Shown here one piece after another: positions 1 to 8,459 of a stretch of DNA of 44,975 nt. The position numbers and the translations under genes were made by a program. This stretch comes from CAMAVH01 sp036500145 (GTDB taxonomy: Bacteria > Pseudomonadota > Alphaproteobacteria > SMXQ01). Where the stretch lies: positions 1 to 44,975 of the forward strand of contig DASYCO010000059.1 of NCBI GenBank assembly GCA_036500145.1. Direction: 5' to 3'. Position 1 is the stretch's first letter. The number at the start of each line of letters is the position of its first letter. Below the pieces are notes generated by a model that was given only the letters and a program-made list of their open reading frames with translations, did no database searches and was not told the DNA's origin.

Positions 1-139
1 TCGTCTTGCCGCAGCCCGAAGGGCCCAGCAGCGTGAAGAGCTCGCCCTCCTTGAGCGCGAAGTCGGCGCCGAAGACGCCGCCGCCCGGCGTGCCGTCGTA
101 GCTGGTGTACTGCTTGAAGAGGCCGGAGACGGTGAGCAT
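1..139 (-). CDS. ABC transporter ATP-binding protein (N-terminal part, runs off the window)
   Basis: The reverse strand from 139 reads ATG and encodes about 46 residues ending in the Walker A motif GPSGCGKT, after which the window stops. This is the start of an ABC-type ATPase that would power the permease encoded just upstream on the same strand, with 25 bases between the two genes. The spacing and order (binding proteins, permease, ATPase) fit one importer operon. Only the first part is visible, so the Q-loop, signature and Walker B motifs cannot be checked. Confidence 0.85.
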   Translation of the reverse strand, partial: MLTVSGLFKQYTSYDGTPGGGVFGADFALKEGELFTLLGPSGCGKT

Positions 140-164
140 GAGGTTCCTGACGGGAAGGGAAGGG

Positions 165-1943
165 TCAGCGGATCGAGAGGCCGTAGCGCCGCGCGATGAG
201 ATAGAAGACGGTGCTGACCACCGTCATCAGCGACATCCAGGTCACGCCCATGGCGGCGAGCTCCGTCACCTGGCCGTTGTCCCAGAGGTCGAACAGGGTG
301 ACGGCGATGATCTGCGACTTGGGCCCGACCAGCAAAATCTGCGCTGCCACTGCCTTCACCGAGAGCAGGAAGACGAACAGCCAGCAGGTGATCAGCGCCG
401 GCGTGATGAGCGGCACCACCACGCGCAGGAAGGTGGTCGACTGTCGCGCGCCGGAGAGGGAGGAGGCCTCTTCCAGCTCGCGGTGGACCTGCAGCACGCC
501 GGCATAGGAATACCGCATGCCGTAAGGCAGGTAGCGCACCATGGAGGCCAGGATCACCGACAGCAGCGAGCCGTAGAGCGCGATGGGCAGGTGCAGGAAG
601 ACGTTCAGGAAGGCGACGCCCATGACGATGGCCGGGAAGATCAGCGGCATGGTGGAAAGCTGGTCGAGCAGCCAGGCGCCCTTGTAGCGCCTTGCCGCCA
701 GCCAGGCGCAGAGCGCGGTGAAGGGGCAGACGATGCTGGCCGTGGCGGCGCCCAGGATCAACGTGTTGCCGATGGCGCCGCGGAACGAGCCCGATCCGAA
801 GACGCGGGCGTAGTTGGCCAGCGTCAGGAGGCCGAAGGACTTGGCCGTGATGCCCTCGTAGTAGGGCAGCAGCGAGGCGTAGACGACGATGCCGACCGGC
901 AGGCCGATCATGATGACGAACAGAAAGACGAGGACGCCCGTCAGCAGGAAGCGCCACTTGCCGAGGTCCATCACGCGCGGCCGGAAGCCCTTGCCAGTGA
1001 TGGTCTGGTACTTCTCGGCGTTGCGCGACAGCCGGTTGTACCAGAGCAGCAGGCCGATCACGATGAACATGAGGGCCATGGAGAAGGCGCCTGCCTCGCC
1101 ATAGTTGGGCGGCGAGGTGGCCTGAATGTCGTTGTAGATGTCCGTCGTCAGCACGTTGACGTTGCCGGGCCGGCCGACCAGCGCCGGCGTCTCGAAGCTC
1201 TCGAAGGCGCGGATGAAGATCAGGATCAGCAGGGCCATGATGCCGGGCGTGGCGAGCCGCAGCGTGATGCGGCGGAAGGTCGTGGCGATGCCGGCGCCGC
1301 TCATCATTGAGGCCTCCTCGAAGGAGGCGTCGTTCGAGCGGAAGACCGACGACAGCAGCAGGAAGGTCAGCGGCGAGAAGTCGATGCCCTCGATGATGAC
1401 CATGCCCAGCATGCTGTAGACGTTGAAGACCGGCGTCTCGCTGCCGAGCATCGACATCAGGAGCTGGTTGACCGGCCCCGCCTTGCCGAGGATGAGCAGG
1501 AAGGAGACGGTGTAGAGCACGCTCGGGATGCCGAGCGAGATGATCGAGATCAGGAAGACGTACTGGCGCAGCGGCGTGTTGGTGCGCTCGACGATCCAGG
1601 CCTGCAGCACGCCAAGCGTGAGCGCCACGGCGGCGGAGCCCACGGCATAGATGCAGGCGTTCACCAGGTTGCTGAAGAAGCGCGGATTGGCGAACAGGTC
1701 GACGTAGTACTGGAAGGTGAACTTGTCGAACGAGCCGTCGTAGTTGGTGGTGTAGAAGCTCGTCTGGATCAGGTAGATCGTCGGCGGCACCAGGAAGACG
1801 AGCAGCAGCGCGATCAGCACGGCGACCAGCGGCGACATGTGCAGCGCGCCGCCGACGCGCCGCCAGCCCTGCGCGCGCTCGGGCGCCACGGTGCTGTCCC
1901 AGACCTCCGGTGCCGTCGTCATCCCGCCGTCGCTCCTACTCAT
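165..1943 (-). CDS. ABC transporter permease, two fused permease domains (iron(III)/putrescine-type family)
   Basis: A 592-residue inner-membrane protein with about twelve hydrophobic segments, the first near residues 37-58. Two copies of the EAA loop that contacts the ATPase are visible: EEASMMSGAG in the first half and EEASSLSGAR in the second. It is therefore an FbpB-like permease with both halves in one chain, so one gene can make the whole channel. It lies 42 bases after the binding-protein gene on the same strand. An internal start at 1922 (MTTAPEV) with AGGAG upstream is an alternative to the start at 1943. The substrate cannot be read from the permease. Confidence 0.9.
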   Translation of the reverse strand: MSRSDGGMTTAPEVWDSTVAPERAQGWRRVGGALHMSPLVAVLIALLLVFLVPPTIYLIQTSFYTTNYDGSFDKFTFQYYVDLFANPRFFSNLVNACIYAVGSAAVALTLGVLQAWIVERTNTPLRQYVFLISIISLGIPSVLYTVSFLLILGKAGPVNQLLMSMLGSETPVFNVYSMLGMVIIEGIDFSPLTFLLLSSVFRSNDASFEEASMMSGAGIATTFRRITLRLATPGIMALLILIFIRAFESFETPALVGRPGNVNVLTTDIYNDIQATSPPNYGEAGAFSMALMFIVIGLLLWYNRLSRNAEKYQTITGKGFRPRVMDLGKWRFLLTGVLVFLFVIMIGLPVGIVVYASLLPYYEGITAKSFGLLTLANYARVFGSGSFRGAIGNTLILGAATASIVCPFTALCAWLAARRYKGAWLLDQLSTMPLIFPAIVMGVAFLNVFLHLPIALYGSLLSVILASMVRYLPYGMRYSYAGVLQVHRELEEASSLSGARQSTTFLRVVVPLITPALITCWLFVFLLSVKAVAAQILLVGPKSQIIAVTLFDLWDNGQVTELAAMGVTWMSLMTVVSTVFYLIARRYGLSIR

Positions 1944-1985
1944 CTACTGCCGGTCAATTTCCACGAGGCTCAATTTCTGAGGCGC

Positions 1986-3074
1986 TCAATTCTTGAAATA
2001 TTTCTTGAGGGCGGCTTCGGACTTGTCGTTCAGCTCGAAGAGCTTCTGCGGCGTGATGAAGTTTTCCTTCAGGCCGGCCTTCTTCGGGATGATGTGGGCG
2101 AGGGCGGGGCTGGTCGTGGCGTCCGGATGGGCCGGCAGGTAGTCGGCCTTCTCCAGGGTGTCCTGGCCCTCCTTCGACAGCATGAAGTCGATCAGCAGCA
2201 TGGCGCTGTAGGGGTTCGGCGCGCCCTTCACGAGGACCGCGGTGCCGTTCAGGCTCGGCACGGGCTCGATGGGCAGGGCGGCGACGGGGGCGCCCTTCTG
2301 GGCGCTGATCACCGGATGGTGCAGGAAGATGCCGATGGCCAGCGGATATTCGCCGTCGATCACGCGGTTGACCAGGGTGCGGGCGCTGCCGCTGAAGTTC
2401 ACGATCTTCTGCTGCGCCAGCTTCTTTAGGTAGTCGTCGCCCTTCTCGTCGCCCATCAGCATGAGGATGTTGGTGATGAACAGCATGTTCCCGATGTCGG
2501 AGGCGTCGCGCCAGGCCATCTTGCCCTTCCACTTCGGATCGAGCAGGTCCTCGTAGGTCTTGGGCGCGTCGGCCGCGGCGATGAGCTTCGTGTTGTAGGC
2601 GGCGCCGAAGTAGCTGAAGCGCGTGGCGCCCCACAGCCGGCGCGGGTCGCGGTAGTCGGCCGGATAGGCGTCGAGCGACGGCGAGTTGAACGGGATGACG
2701 GCGCCGGCCTTGATCAGCGGCTCTGCCAGGCTGGTGCTCTCCGCCACGTCGGCGACGACCGACTTGGCGCGCTGCTCGGCCAGCACCTTCTGGATGATCT
2801 TGAAGGCGTCGGCGCGCCAGAACTCGGCCTTGATGTAGGGATATTTCTTCATGAAGGCGTCGGTGATCGGCTGCAGCGCCTGGTCGACGATCATGCCGGA
2901 ATAGATCGTCACCTTGCCTTCCTTGCGCGCCCCGTCTTCCAGGATCTTCTGGCGGTCGGGGCCCTGCAGGTCGGCGATCTCCTGCTGCGTCAGGGCCTGG
3001 GCAGAGGCGCTCCATAGCAGGAGAGCGGCGACGGCCGTGCTGCCCAAAGCCTTAAAGATGCGCGTCTGATTCAT
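1986..3074 (-). CDS. Periplasmic solute-binding protein of the ABC importer (copy 1)
   Basis: A 362-residue protein with a Sec signal peptide (hydrophobic stretch about residues 9-26, probable cleavage after AQA). The mature part resembles the iron(III)-type extracellular solute-binding family, which binds ligands other than iron in many alphaproteobacteria. The start is supported by GGAG seven bases upstream. It is nearly the twin of the gene at 3100-4188: by eye 47 of 362 positions differ and there are no indels. The two genes are 25 bases apart and precede the permease, so both probably feed one transporter. The ligand is unknown; the neighbouring enolase-superfamily and CoA genes suggest an organic acid. 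Confidence 0.9.
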   Translation of the reverse strand: MNQTRIFKALGSTAVAALLLWSASAQALTQQEIADLQGPDRQKILEDGARKEGKVTIYSGMIVDQALQPITDAFMKKYPYIKAEFWRADAFKIIQKVLAEQRAKSVVADVAESTSLAEPLIKAGAVIPFNSPSLDAYPADYRDPRRLWGATRFSYFGAAYNTKLIAAADAPKTYEDLLDPKWKGKMAWRDASDIGNMLFITNILMLMGDEKGDDYLKKLAQQKIVNFSGSARTLVNRVIDGEYPLAIGIFLHHPVISAQKGAPVAALPIEPVPSLNGTAVLVKGAPNPYSAMLLIDFMLSKEGQDTLEKADYLPAHPDATTSPALAHIIPKKAGLKENFITPQKLFELNDKSEAALKKYFKN

Positions 3075-3099
3075 GGCCGTCTCCGCCTTCAGCGATCGG

Positions 3100-4188
3100 T
3101 CAGTTCTTGAAGTACTTCTTCAGCGAGGCTTCGGCCTTGTCGTTCAGCTCGAAGAGCTTCTGCGGCGTGATGAAGTTCTCCTTCAGGCCGGCCTTCTTCG
3201 GGATGATGTGCTGCAGGGCGGGGCTGGTCGTGGCGTCCGGATGGGCCGGCAGGTAGTCGGCCTTCTCCAGCGTGGCCTGGCCCTCCTTCGACAGGATGAA
3301 GTCGAGCAGCAGCATGGCGGAATAGGGATTGGGCGCGCCCTTCACCAGCAGGGCCGTGCCGTTGAGGCTCGGCACCGGCTCGAGCGGCAGGGCGGCGACC
3401 GGGGCCCCCTTCTGGGCGCTGATCACCGGGTGGTGCAGGAAGATGTTCAGCGCGATGGGGTACTCGCCGTCGATCACGCGGTTGACCAGCGTGCGCGCGC
3501 TGCCGGTGAAGTTGACGATGTTCTGCTGCGACAGCTTCTTGAAGTACTCGTCGGCCTTCTGGTCGCCCATCAGCATGATGATGTTGGTGAGAAACAACAG
3601 GTTGCCGCTGTCCGAGCCCTCGCGCCAGGCCATCTTGCCCTTCCACTTGGGATCGAGCAGGTCTTCGTAGGTCTTGGGCGCGTCGGCGGCGGAGACCGTC
3701 TTGGTGTTGTAGGCGGCGCCGAAGTAGCTGAAGCGCGTGGCGCCCCAGAAGCGGCGCGGGTCGCGGTAGTCGGCCGGATAGGCGTCGAGCGACGGCGAAT
3801 TGAACGGCACGACGACGTTGGCCTTGATCAGCGGCTCGGAAAGGCTGGTGCTTTCCGCCACGTCGGCGACGATGGACTTGGCGCGCGCTTCGGCGAGGAT
3901 CTTCTGGATGATCTTGTTGCTGTCGGCGCGCCAGAACTCGGCCTTGATGTATGGATATTTCTTCATGAAGGCTTCGGTGATCGGCTGCAGCGCCTGATCC
4001 ACGATCATGCCGGAGTAGATCGTGACCTTGCCTTCCTTCTTGGCGCCGTCTTCCAGGGTCTTCTGGCGGTCTGGGCCTTGCAGGTCGGCGATCTCCTGCT
4101 GCGTCAATGCCTGCGCGGCGGCGCTCCAGAGGAGGACGGCGGCGACGGCGGTGCCGCCAAGGGCCTTGAGGGTGCGCGTCGTGGACAT
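3100..4188 (-). CDS. Periplasmic solute-binding protein of the ABC importer (copy 2)
   Basis: Tandem duplicate of the gene at 1986-3074: 362 residues, the same signal peptide layout, about 87% identity by manual comparison and no gaps. Differences are spread along the chain, with small clusters near residues 121-130, 189-200 and 211-220. GGGAGA lies upstream of the ATG. It sits between the enolase-superfamily gene and copy 1 in the same operon. The conserved spacing and absence of frame damage indicate that both copies are maintained, either for dosage or for related ligands. Confidence 0.9.
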   Translation of the reverse strand: MSTTRTLKALGGTAVAAVLLWSAAAQALTQQEIADLQGPDRQKTLEDGAKKEGKVTIYSGMIVDQALQPITEAFMKKYPYIKAEFWRADSNKIIQKILAEARAKSIVADVAESTSLSEPLIKANVVVPFNSPSLDAYPADYRDPRRFWGATRFSYFGAAYNTKTVSAADAPKTYEDLLDPKWKGKMAWREGSDSGNLLFLTNIIMLMGDQKADEYFKKLSQQNIVNFTGSARTLVNRVIDGEYPIALNIFLHHPVISAQKGAPVAALPLEPVPSLNGTALLVKGAPNPYSAMLLLDFILSKEGQATLEKADYLPAHPDATTSPALQHIIPKKAGLKENFITPQKLFELNDKAEASLKKYFKN

Positions 4189-4227
4189 GGTCGTCTCTCC
4201 CTTATGTTGCCTCGCCGCGTCCGTTCT

Positions 4228-5334
4228 CTATTGCGCGGCGGCTTTCTGCTTTTTCGTCTCGCGCAGGACGACGCCGCATCCGACGCCCTCCGGCAGGCTG
4301 AGATGCCCTTGCTCGATCTCGATGCCTTCGAACGGGTCGTCGAGCAGGCGGTCGAATTCGCCGAGTTCGCAGGCATATTCGATGCCGGGCAGGGCCGCCG
4401 CGAGATGCATGGCCGTCGCCGACAGCAGGCGCGAGCCGACCGCTGCGCCGAAGCGGTACTGCACGCCGCCGGCCTCGCAGATGCGCGCGGCGGCAATGGT
4501 GTTGCGCAGGCCGCCGAGCTTGGGAATCTTGAGGCTGACGGCGTCGACGATGCGGTGGGTGACGAGGTTCATCACCTCCTGCAGCGAGCCGGCGCTTTCG
4601 TCGGCCTCGATGGTCACCGGCACGGACTCTGTCACCAGCTTGAGGCCACCGAGGTCATCGATCTTCACCGGCTGCTCGACCAGGTCGATGTCGTATTCCA
4701 CCATGCGGTTGATCGCCGCGATCGCCGCCTTGGCGGTGTAGGACTGGTTGGCGTCGATGGTGAGATGCATGTCGTCGCCGACCTGCTTGCGGATCGCCTT
4801 CACGCAGGCGACGTCTTCGGCGACGTCGCCATGCACCTTGATCTTGAAGTAGCTGTAGCCCTTGTCGACGAGCTTCTGCGCCGCGGCGGCCATTTCGTCG
4901 GGCTTCTTGATGGCGAGGATGCGCAGGATCGGCACCTTCGTGCGCAGCTTGCCGCCGAGCAGCTTGTAGAGCGGCAGGCCGAGCGCCTTGGCCATCAGGT
5001 CATGCAGCGCGCAGTCGATCGCCGACTTGGCCTGGTAGTGGCCGAGCATGTTGCGGTCCAACTCGACCAGGATCGGCTCGAGATCGAAGGCGTCCTTGCC
5101 GACGAGAAGGGGCGCGAAGCGGTCGAGCGCCGCCTTCAGCGTGGCCTGGCTGGCGCCCATGTGCGCCGTCGCCGAGGCATAGCCGTAGCCGGTCAATCCA
5201 CCTTCGGCGTGGACGGCGAGGATCAGGCCTTCCGTGGTCGGGTTAGCGCCGAGCGCGAACCGCCAGGTCGGGTCGTCCTTGGCCATCACGCACGGAATCA
5301 GTTCCGTCTTGAGAATCTGCGTCGAGCGCAGCAT
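4228..5334 (-). CDS. Mandelate racemase / muconate lactonizing enzyme family protein
   Basis: A 368-residue enolase-superfamily enzyme. The muconate-cycloisomerase subgroup residues are present: K164 and K166 (KIK), metal ligands D194 (DANQ), E220 (EQP) and D245 (EADES), and K269 (SLKIPKLGG) on the other face of the barrel. The enzyme abstracts a proton alpha to a carboxylate using Mg2+; racemisation, epimerisation, dehydration or cycloisomerisation are all possible. It is the first gene of the minus-strand operon with the ABC importer and diverges from the CoA-transferase operon. It probably acts on the imported acid. The substrate is not readable from sequence. Confidence 0.9.
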   Translation of the reverse strand: MLRSTQILKTELIPCVMAKDDPTWRFALGANPTTEGLILAVHAEGGLTGYGYASATAHMGASQATLKAALDRFAPLLVGKDAFDLEPILVELDRNMLGHYQAKSAIDCALHDLMAKALGLPLYKLLGGKLRTKVPILRILAIKKPDEMAAAAQKLVDKGYSYFKIKVHGDVAEDVACVKAIRKQVGDDMHLTIDANQSYTAKAAIAAINRMVEYDIDLVEQPVKIDDLGGLKLVTESVPVTIEADESAGSLQEVMNLVTHRIVDAVSLKIPKLGGLRNTIAAARICEAGGVQYRFGAAVGSRLLSATAMHLAAALPGIEYACELGEFDRLLDDPFEGIEIEQGHLSLPEGVGCGVVLRETKKQKAAAQ

Positions 5335-5533
5335 GCGGCCTCCCTGATCGCGCGCTGCCGATTATTTCGGCAGTTCAACGCGTTCTTATCGTTGTTGGCG
5401 ACGACTGTAGTCATCCCCGTCCGGCTTGGAAAGTCGCAATTTTCGCGTTTCGGAATGCGCGACGCTCACAGCCGCGCGAGCGCGGAGGGCTTGCCTGGCA
5501 GGCCCTGCGGTGTATTAACTGAAGGCAACAAAC

Positions 5534-5560
5534 GCGGGCCTCGCATCGACGAAGGCCCGC
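5534..5560 (+). promoter_or_regulatory. Hairpin in the divergent intergenic region upstream of the CoA-transferase gene
   Basis: GCGGGCCT (5534-5541) and AGGCCCGC (5553-5560) form a perfect 8-bp stem with an 11-base loop. It stands 12 bases before the AGGGAGGA ribosome site of the gene at 5589. The 3' arm is followed by A residues, not T, so it is not a plus-strand terminator. It may be a leader structure or an inverted operator between the two divergent operons (254-base gap, 5335-5588). Confidence 0.35.
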
Positions 5561-5588
5561 AAAAAATACAAGACAGGGAGGACGAGGC

Positions 5589-6737
5589 GTGACAGGTGCA
5601 CTCGACGGCATCAAGATTCTCGAAATCGCGAACTATGTCAGCGGGCCCTTCGCCAGCGTGCTGCTGTCCGACCTCGGCGCCGAAGTCGTCAAGATCGAGG
5701 AGCCGAAGCACGGCGATCCGTTCCGCGGCTGGGGCCCGGCGGAATACAGCGCGACCTTCGGCTCGGTGAACCGCAACAAGCAAAGCGTGGCGCTGGACCT
5801 CAAGTCGAAGGAAGGCGTCGAAGCGGCGCTGCGTCTCGCCGACCAGGCCGACGTGCTGATCGAGAACTTCCGCGTCGGCACGCTTGAGCGCCTCGGCCTC
5901 GGCTACGACGTCCTGTCGAAGCGCAACCCGCGCCTGATCTACTGCTCCATCACCGCCTTCGGCCCCACCGGCCCTTATGCCAAGCGCGCCGGCTACGACA
6001 CCGTCGGCCAGGCGATGAGCGGCCTGCTGGGCCTGCTGACGGACTTCGAGAACCCCAAGCCGATGGGCATCTCGCTGTCGGACCATCTCACCGGCATGGT
6101 CGCCTGCTACGGCATCCTCGGCGCGCTCATGGCGCGCGAGCGCACGGGCCGCGGCCAGCGCGTCGAGACGTCGCTGCTGCAGGCGACGATGTCGCTGATG
6201 GGCGAGAACGCCGCGCGCTACTTCGAGGACAAGGTCGTTCCGGCGCGTGCCACTCGCGCGCGTTCGGCGCAGGTGTTCGGCTTCGTCGACCGCGACGGCA
6301 AGCCCTTCGTCGTGCATCTGTCGTCGCCGCCGAAGTTCTGGCAAGGCCTGGCGCGCGTCGTCGGCCATCCGGAATGGATCGACGAAGAACGCTTCGTCAA
6401 CAAGGACGCGCGCCGCAAGCTCTATCCGGAGCTGTCGAAGATGCTCGCCGACATCTTCCGCACCGACACGCGCGAGCATTGGCTGAAGCTGCTGCTGGAG
6501 GCCGACGTGCCGAGCGGGCCGATCTACAATTTCGACGAAGTGTTCGAGGACCCGCAGGTCAAGCATCTGAAGATGCGGACCGACGTGCCGCATCCGCTCG
6601 TCGGCTCCGTGGGGCTGATCTCCAGCGGCGTCAATTTGAGCGATACCCCGGCGGCGATACGCAGCGCGGCGCCGGCGCTCGGCGCGCACAACGAAGACGT
6701 GCTCGGCGGCCTGATGCAGCCGGCCACGCGGCGCTGA
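5589..6737 (+). CDS. CaiB/BaiF (class III) CoA-transferase
   Basis: A 382-residue cytoplasmic enzyme that moves CoA between acyl groups. The family catalytic aspartate fits D165 in ISLSDHLTGM, and the following TGRGQRVETSLLQ matches the conserved helix after it. The N-terminal VLLSDLGAEVVKIEEP is the family hallmark. Translation starts at GTG 5589, preceded by AGGGAGGA at good distance. It is the first of three plus-strand genes with a thiolase-like and a DUF35 gene, so it would activate the substrate as a CoA thioester. The acyl partner is unknown. Confidence 0.92.
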   Translation: MTGALDGIKILEIANYVSGPFASVLLSDLGAEVVKIEEPKHGDPFRGWGPAEYSATFGSVNRNKQSVALDLKSKEGVEAALRLADQADVLIENFRVGTLERLGLGYDVLSKRNPRLIYCSITAFGPTGPYAKRAGYDTVGQAMSGLLGLLTDFENPKPMGISLSDHLTGMVACYGILGALMARERTGRGQRVETSLLQATMSLMGENAARYFEDKVVPARATRARSAQVFGFVDRDGKPFVVHLSSPPKFWQGLARVVGHPEWIDEERFVNKDARRKLYPELSKMLADIFRTDTREHWLKLLLEADVPSGPIYNFDEVFEDPQVKHLKMRTDVPHPLVGSVGLISSGVNLSDTPAAIRSAAPALGAHNEDVLGGLMQPATRR

Positions 6738-6747
6738 GGGCTCGGCC

Positions 6748-7932
6748 ATGAACATCAATCCGTCGCAAGGCCTGCGCGACAAGTGCGCCATCGTCGGCAT
6801 CGGCAACAGCCGCCTCGGCAAGGTGCCGGGCGTCTCCAGCCTCGACCTGCTGGTCGAGGCGATGGTCAACGCGCTCGACGATGCCGGCCTCAAGACATCC
6901 GACATCGACGGCCTGATCTGCCGCGGCCCCGACGACGCCTACGGGCATCATCAGCTGATCGGCGCGCGCCTCGGCATCAACGCCAACATCTCCACGACGA
7001 TGGACAACGGCGGCGCCAGCCAGATCCTCTCGGTCATGATGGCGGTGATGGCGATCGAGGCAGGGCTCGCCACCACCGTGCTCTGCGGCTACGGCCGCGA
7101 CGCCTGGTCGCGCACCCACGCGACGGAAGAGGCCCGCGTGCGCAACGAGACGCGCCCGGCGAGCCAGCGGCCGCGCGAGTTCGGCCCGGAATACGGCTAT
7201 TTCGGCGCCGTCGCCGCCCATGCCTTCGGGGCGCAGCGCCACATGCACCTCTATGGCACGACGCGCGACCATTTCGCCGAGATCGCCGTCGCCTTCCGCG
7301 AACATGCGCTGCGCAACCCGCAGGCGCAGATGAAGAAGCCGCTGACGAAGGAGGACTATCACGCCGCCCGGCTGATCGTGTCGCCCTTCGGCCTGTTCGA
7401 CTGCTCGCTGCGCAGCGACGCGGCGGGCGCGGTCATCGTCACCAGCAAGGAGCGCGCGAAGGACATGAGGCAGCCGGCCGTGCCCATCAAGGGCTTCGGC
7501 AGCTTCAACAACCTGCGCGGCTGGTTCCAGGACGACAACATGGTTGTGACGGCCGCCAAGAAGAGCGGCGAGACCGCCTACAGGATGGCCGGGCTCGGGC
7601 CCGAGGACGTCGACACGGCGCAGATCTACGACTGCTTCACCTACATGGTGCTGGCGCAGCTCGAGGACTACGGCTTCTGCAAGAAGGGCGAGGGCGGCGA
7701 TTTCGTCGCCTCCGGCGCCCTGCGCATGGGCGGCCGGCTGCCGACCAACACCTCGGGCGGCCAGCTTTCCGAATCTCACGCCGAAGGAATGCTGCAGCTC
7801 GTCGAGGGCGCGCGCCAGATGCGCCACACCTACGGGGCCGACCGGCAGGTCAAGGACGCGGAGATCGCGCTGGTCTCCGGCCATGGCGGCAATCAGGTCT
7901 GCCATTCGACCTTGATCCTGGGGAGGGCGTGA
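6748..7932 (+). CDS. Thiolase-superfamily protein (lipid-transfer/SCP-x-like), nucleophilic Cys not seen
   Basis: A 394-residue thiolase-fold protein of the SCP-x/acetyl-CoA acetyltransferase-like group (CAIVGIGNSRLGK near the start, SGHGGNQ near the end). Where classical thiolases have the nucleophilic cysteine in a (E/G)AC-x-SG-like stretch, this protein reads TMDNGGASQ. That absence is also seen in Ltp2-type retro-aldolases, which work as complexes with DUF35 partners. The DUF35 gene follows with a one-base stop/start overlap, supporting such a complex. Function is either C-C cleavage of an acyl-CoA or an atypical thiolase; the aldolase reading is inference. Confidence 0.85.
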   Translation: MNINPSQGLRDKCAIVGIGNSRLGKVPGVSSLDLLVEAMVNALDDAGLKTSDIDGLICRGPDDAYGHHQLIGARLGINANISTTMDNGGASQILSVMMAVMAIEAGLATTVLCGYGRDAWSRTHATEEARVRNETRPASQRPREFGPEYGYFGAVAAHAFGAQRHMHLYGTTRDHFAEIAVAFREHALRNPQAQMKKPLTKEDYHAARLIVSPFGLFDCSLRSDAAGAVIVTSKERAKDMRQPAVPIKGFGSFNNLRGWFQDDNMVVTAAKKSGETAYRMAGLGPEDVDTAQIYDCFTYMVLAQLEDYGFCKKGEGGDFVASGALRMGGRLPTNTSGGQLSESHAEGMLQLVEGARQMRHTYGADRQVKDAEIALVSGHGGNQVCHSTLILGRA

Positions 7933-8360
7933 TGGCGGACGAAACGCAGGCGGCGGAGAAGCCGCAGAAGCCGACCCCGCGCCCGTCGCCCGAATCGGTG
8001 CCCTATTGGGAGGCGGCAGCCCAGCACAAGCTGCGCGTGCAGCAGTGCCATGTCTGCGGCAAGCACTGGTTTCCGCCGTCGCAGCGCTGCCCGCACTGCA
8101 CCGCCGCCGACTTCGCCTGGGTGGAAGTGTCGGGCAAGGGGAAGGTTTACAGCTTCGTCGTCTTCGAGCGCGTCTACCATCCGGCCTTCGAGGGCGAGGT
8201 GCCCTACGTCGTCGCCCTGGTCGAGCTGGCGGAAGGGCCGCGGCTGCTGACCAACGTCGTCGGCATCGCGCCGGACAAGGTGCGCTGCGAGATGCCGGTC
8301 AAGGTCCTGTTCGACGACGTGGCCGAAGGCGTGGCCGTGCCGAAGTTCACCCCGGCCTAG
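7932..8360 (+). CDS. DUF35 Zn-ribbon/OB-fold acyl-CoA-associated protein
   Basis: A 142-residue protein. A rubredoxin-like zinc ribbon is formed by C39, C42, C53 and C56, followed by an OB-fold region rich in V, E and G (about residues 65-140). DUF35 proteins bind acyl-CoA and pair with thiolase-fold enzymes, for example ChsH2 and Ltp2 partners in steroid side-chain degradation. Here the start overlaps the stop of the thiolase-like gene by one base (TGATG), indicating translational coupling. It ends the plus-strand CoA operon. Confidence 0.88.
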   Translation: MADETQAAEKPQKPTPRPSPESVPYWEAAAQHKLRVQQCHVCGKHWFPPSQRCPHCTAADFAWVEVSGKGKVYSFVVFERVYHPAFEGEVPYVVALVELAEGPRLLTNVVGIAPDKVRCEMPVKVLFDDVAEGVAVPKFTPA

Positions 8361-8413
8361 ACGCAAACGCGGCCAAATTTTGCCCTGAGCTTGCCATAAA
8401 TGGAGCCTACGAC

Positions 8414-8454
8414 CTCTCTCTAGAGTGCGCCGTCCGTACCAACGACAGAGAGAG
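8414..8454 (+). promoter_or_regulatory. Inverted repeat that can cover the ribosome site of the gene at 8460
   Basis: CTCTCTCT (8414-8421) is complementary to AGAGAGAG (8447-8454), and the second arm is the purine-rich ribosome site five bases before the ATG at 8460. Pairing would hide the ribosome site. A competing local pairing with AGAG at 8422-8425 is possible. This is a candidate 5' leader control element; low-complexity coincidence is not excluded. Confidence 0.3.
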
Positions 8455-8459
8455 ACATC

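Noticed and set aside
105..1310. Long plus-strand frame opposite the permease gene
   Set aside because: It is a shadow of a high-GC gene: the composition is rich in R, G, E, Q and H with no family pattern, while the minus strand encodes a clear permease.
3073..5592. 839-codon plus-strand frame opposite the binding-protein and racemase genes
   Set aside because: It spans three well-identified genes on the other strand and the intergenic region. Its translated sequence is low-complexity acidic/basic repeats of the shadow type.
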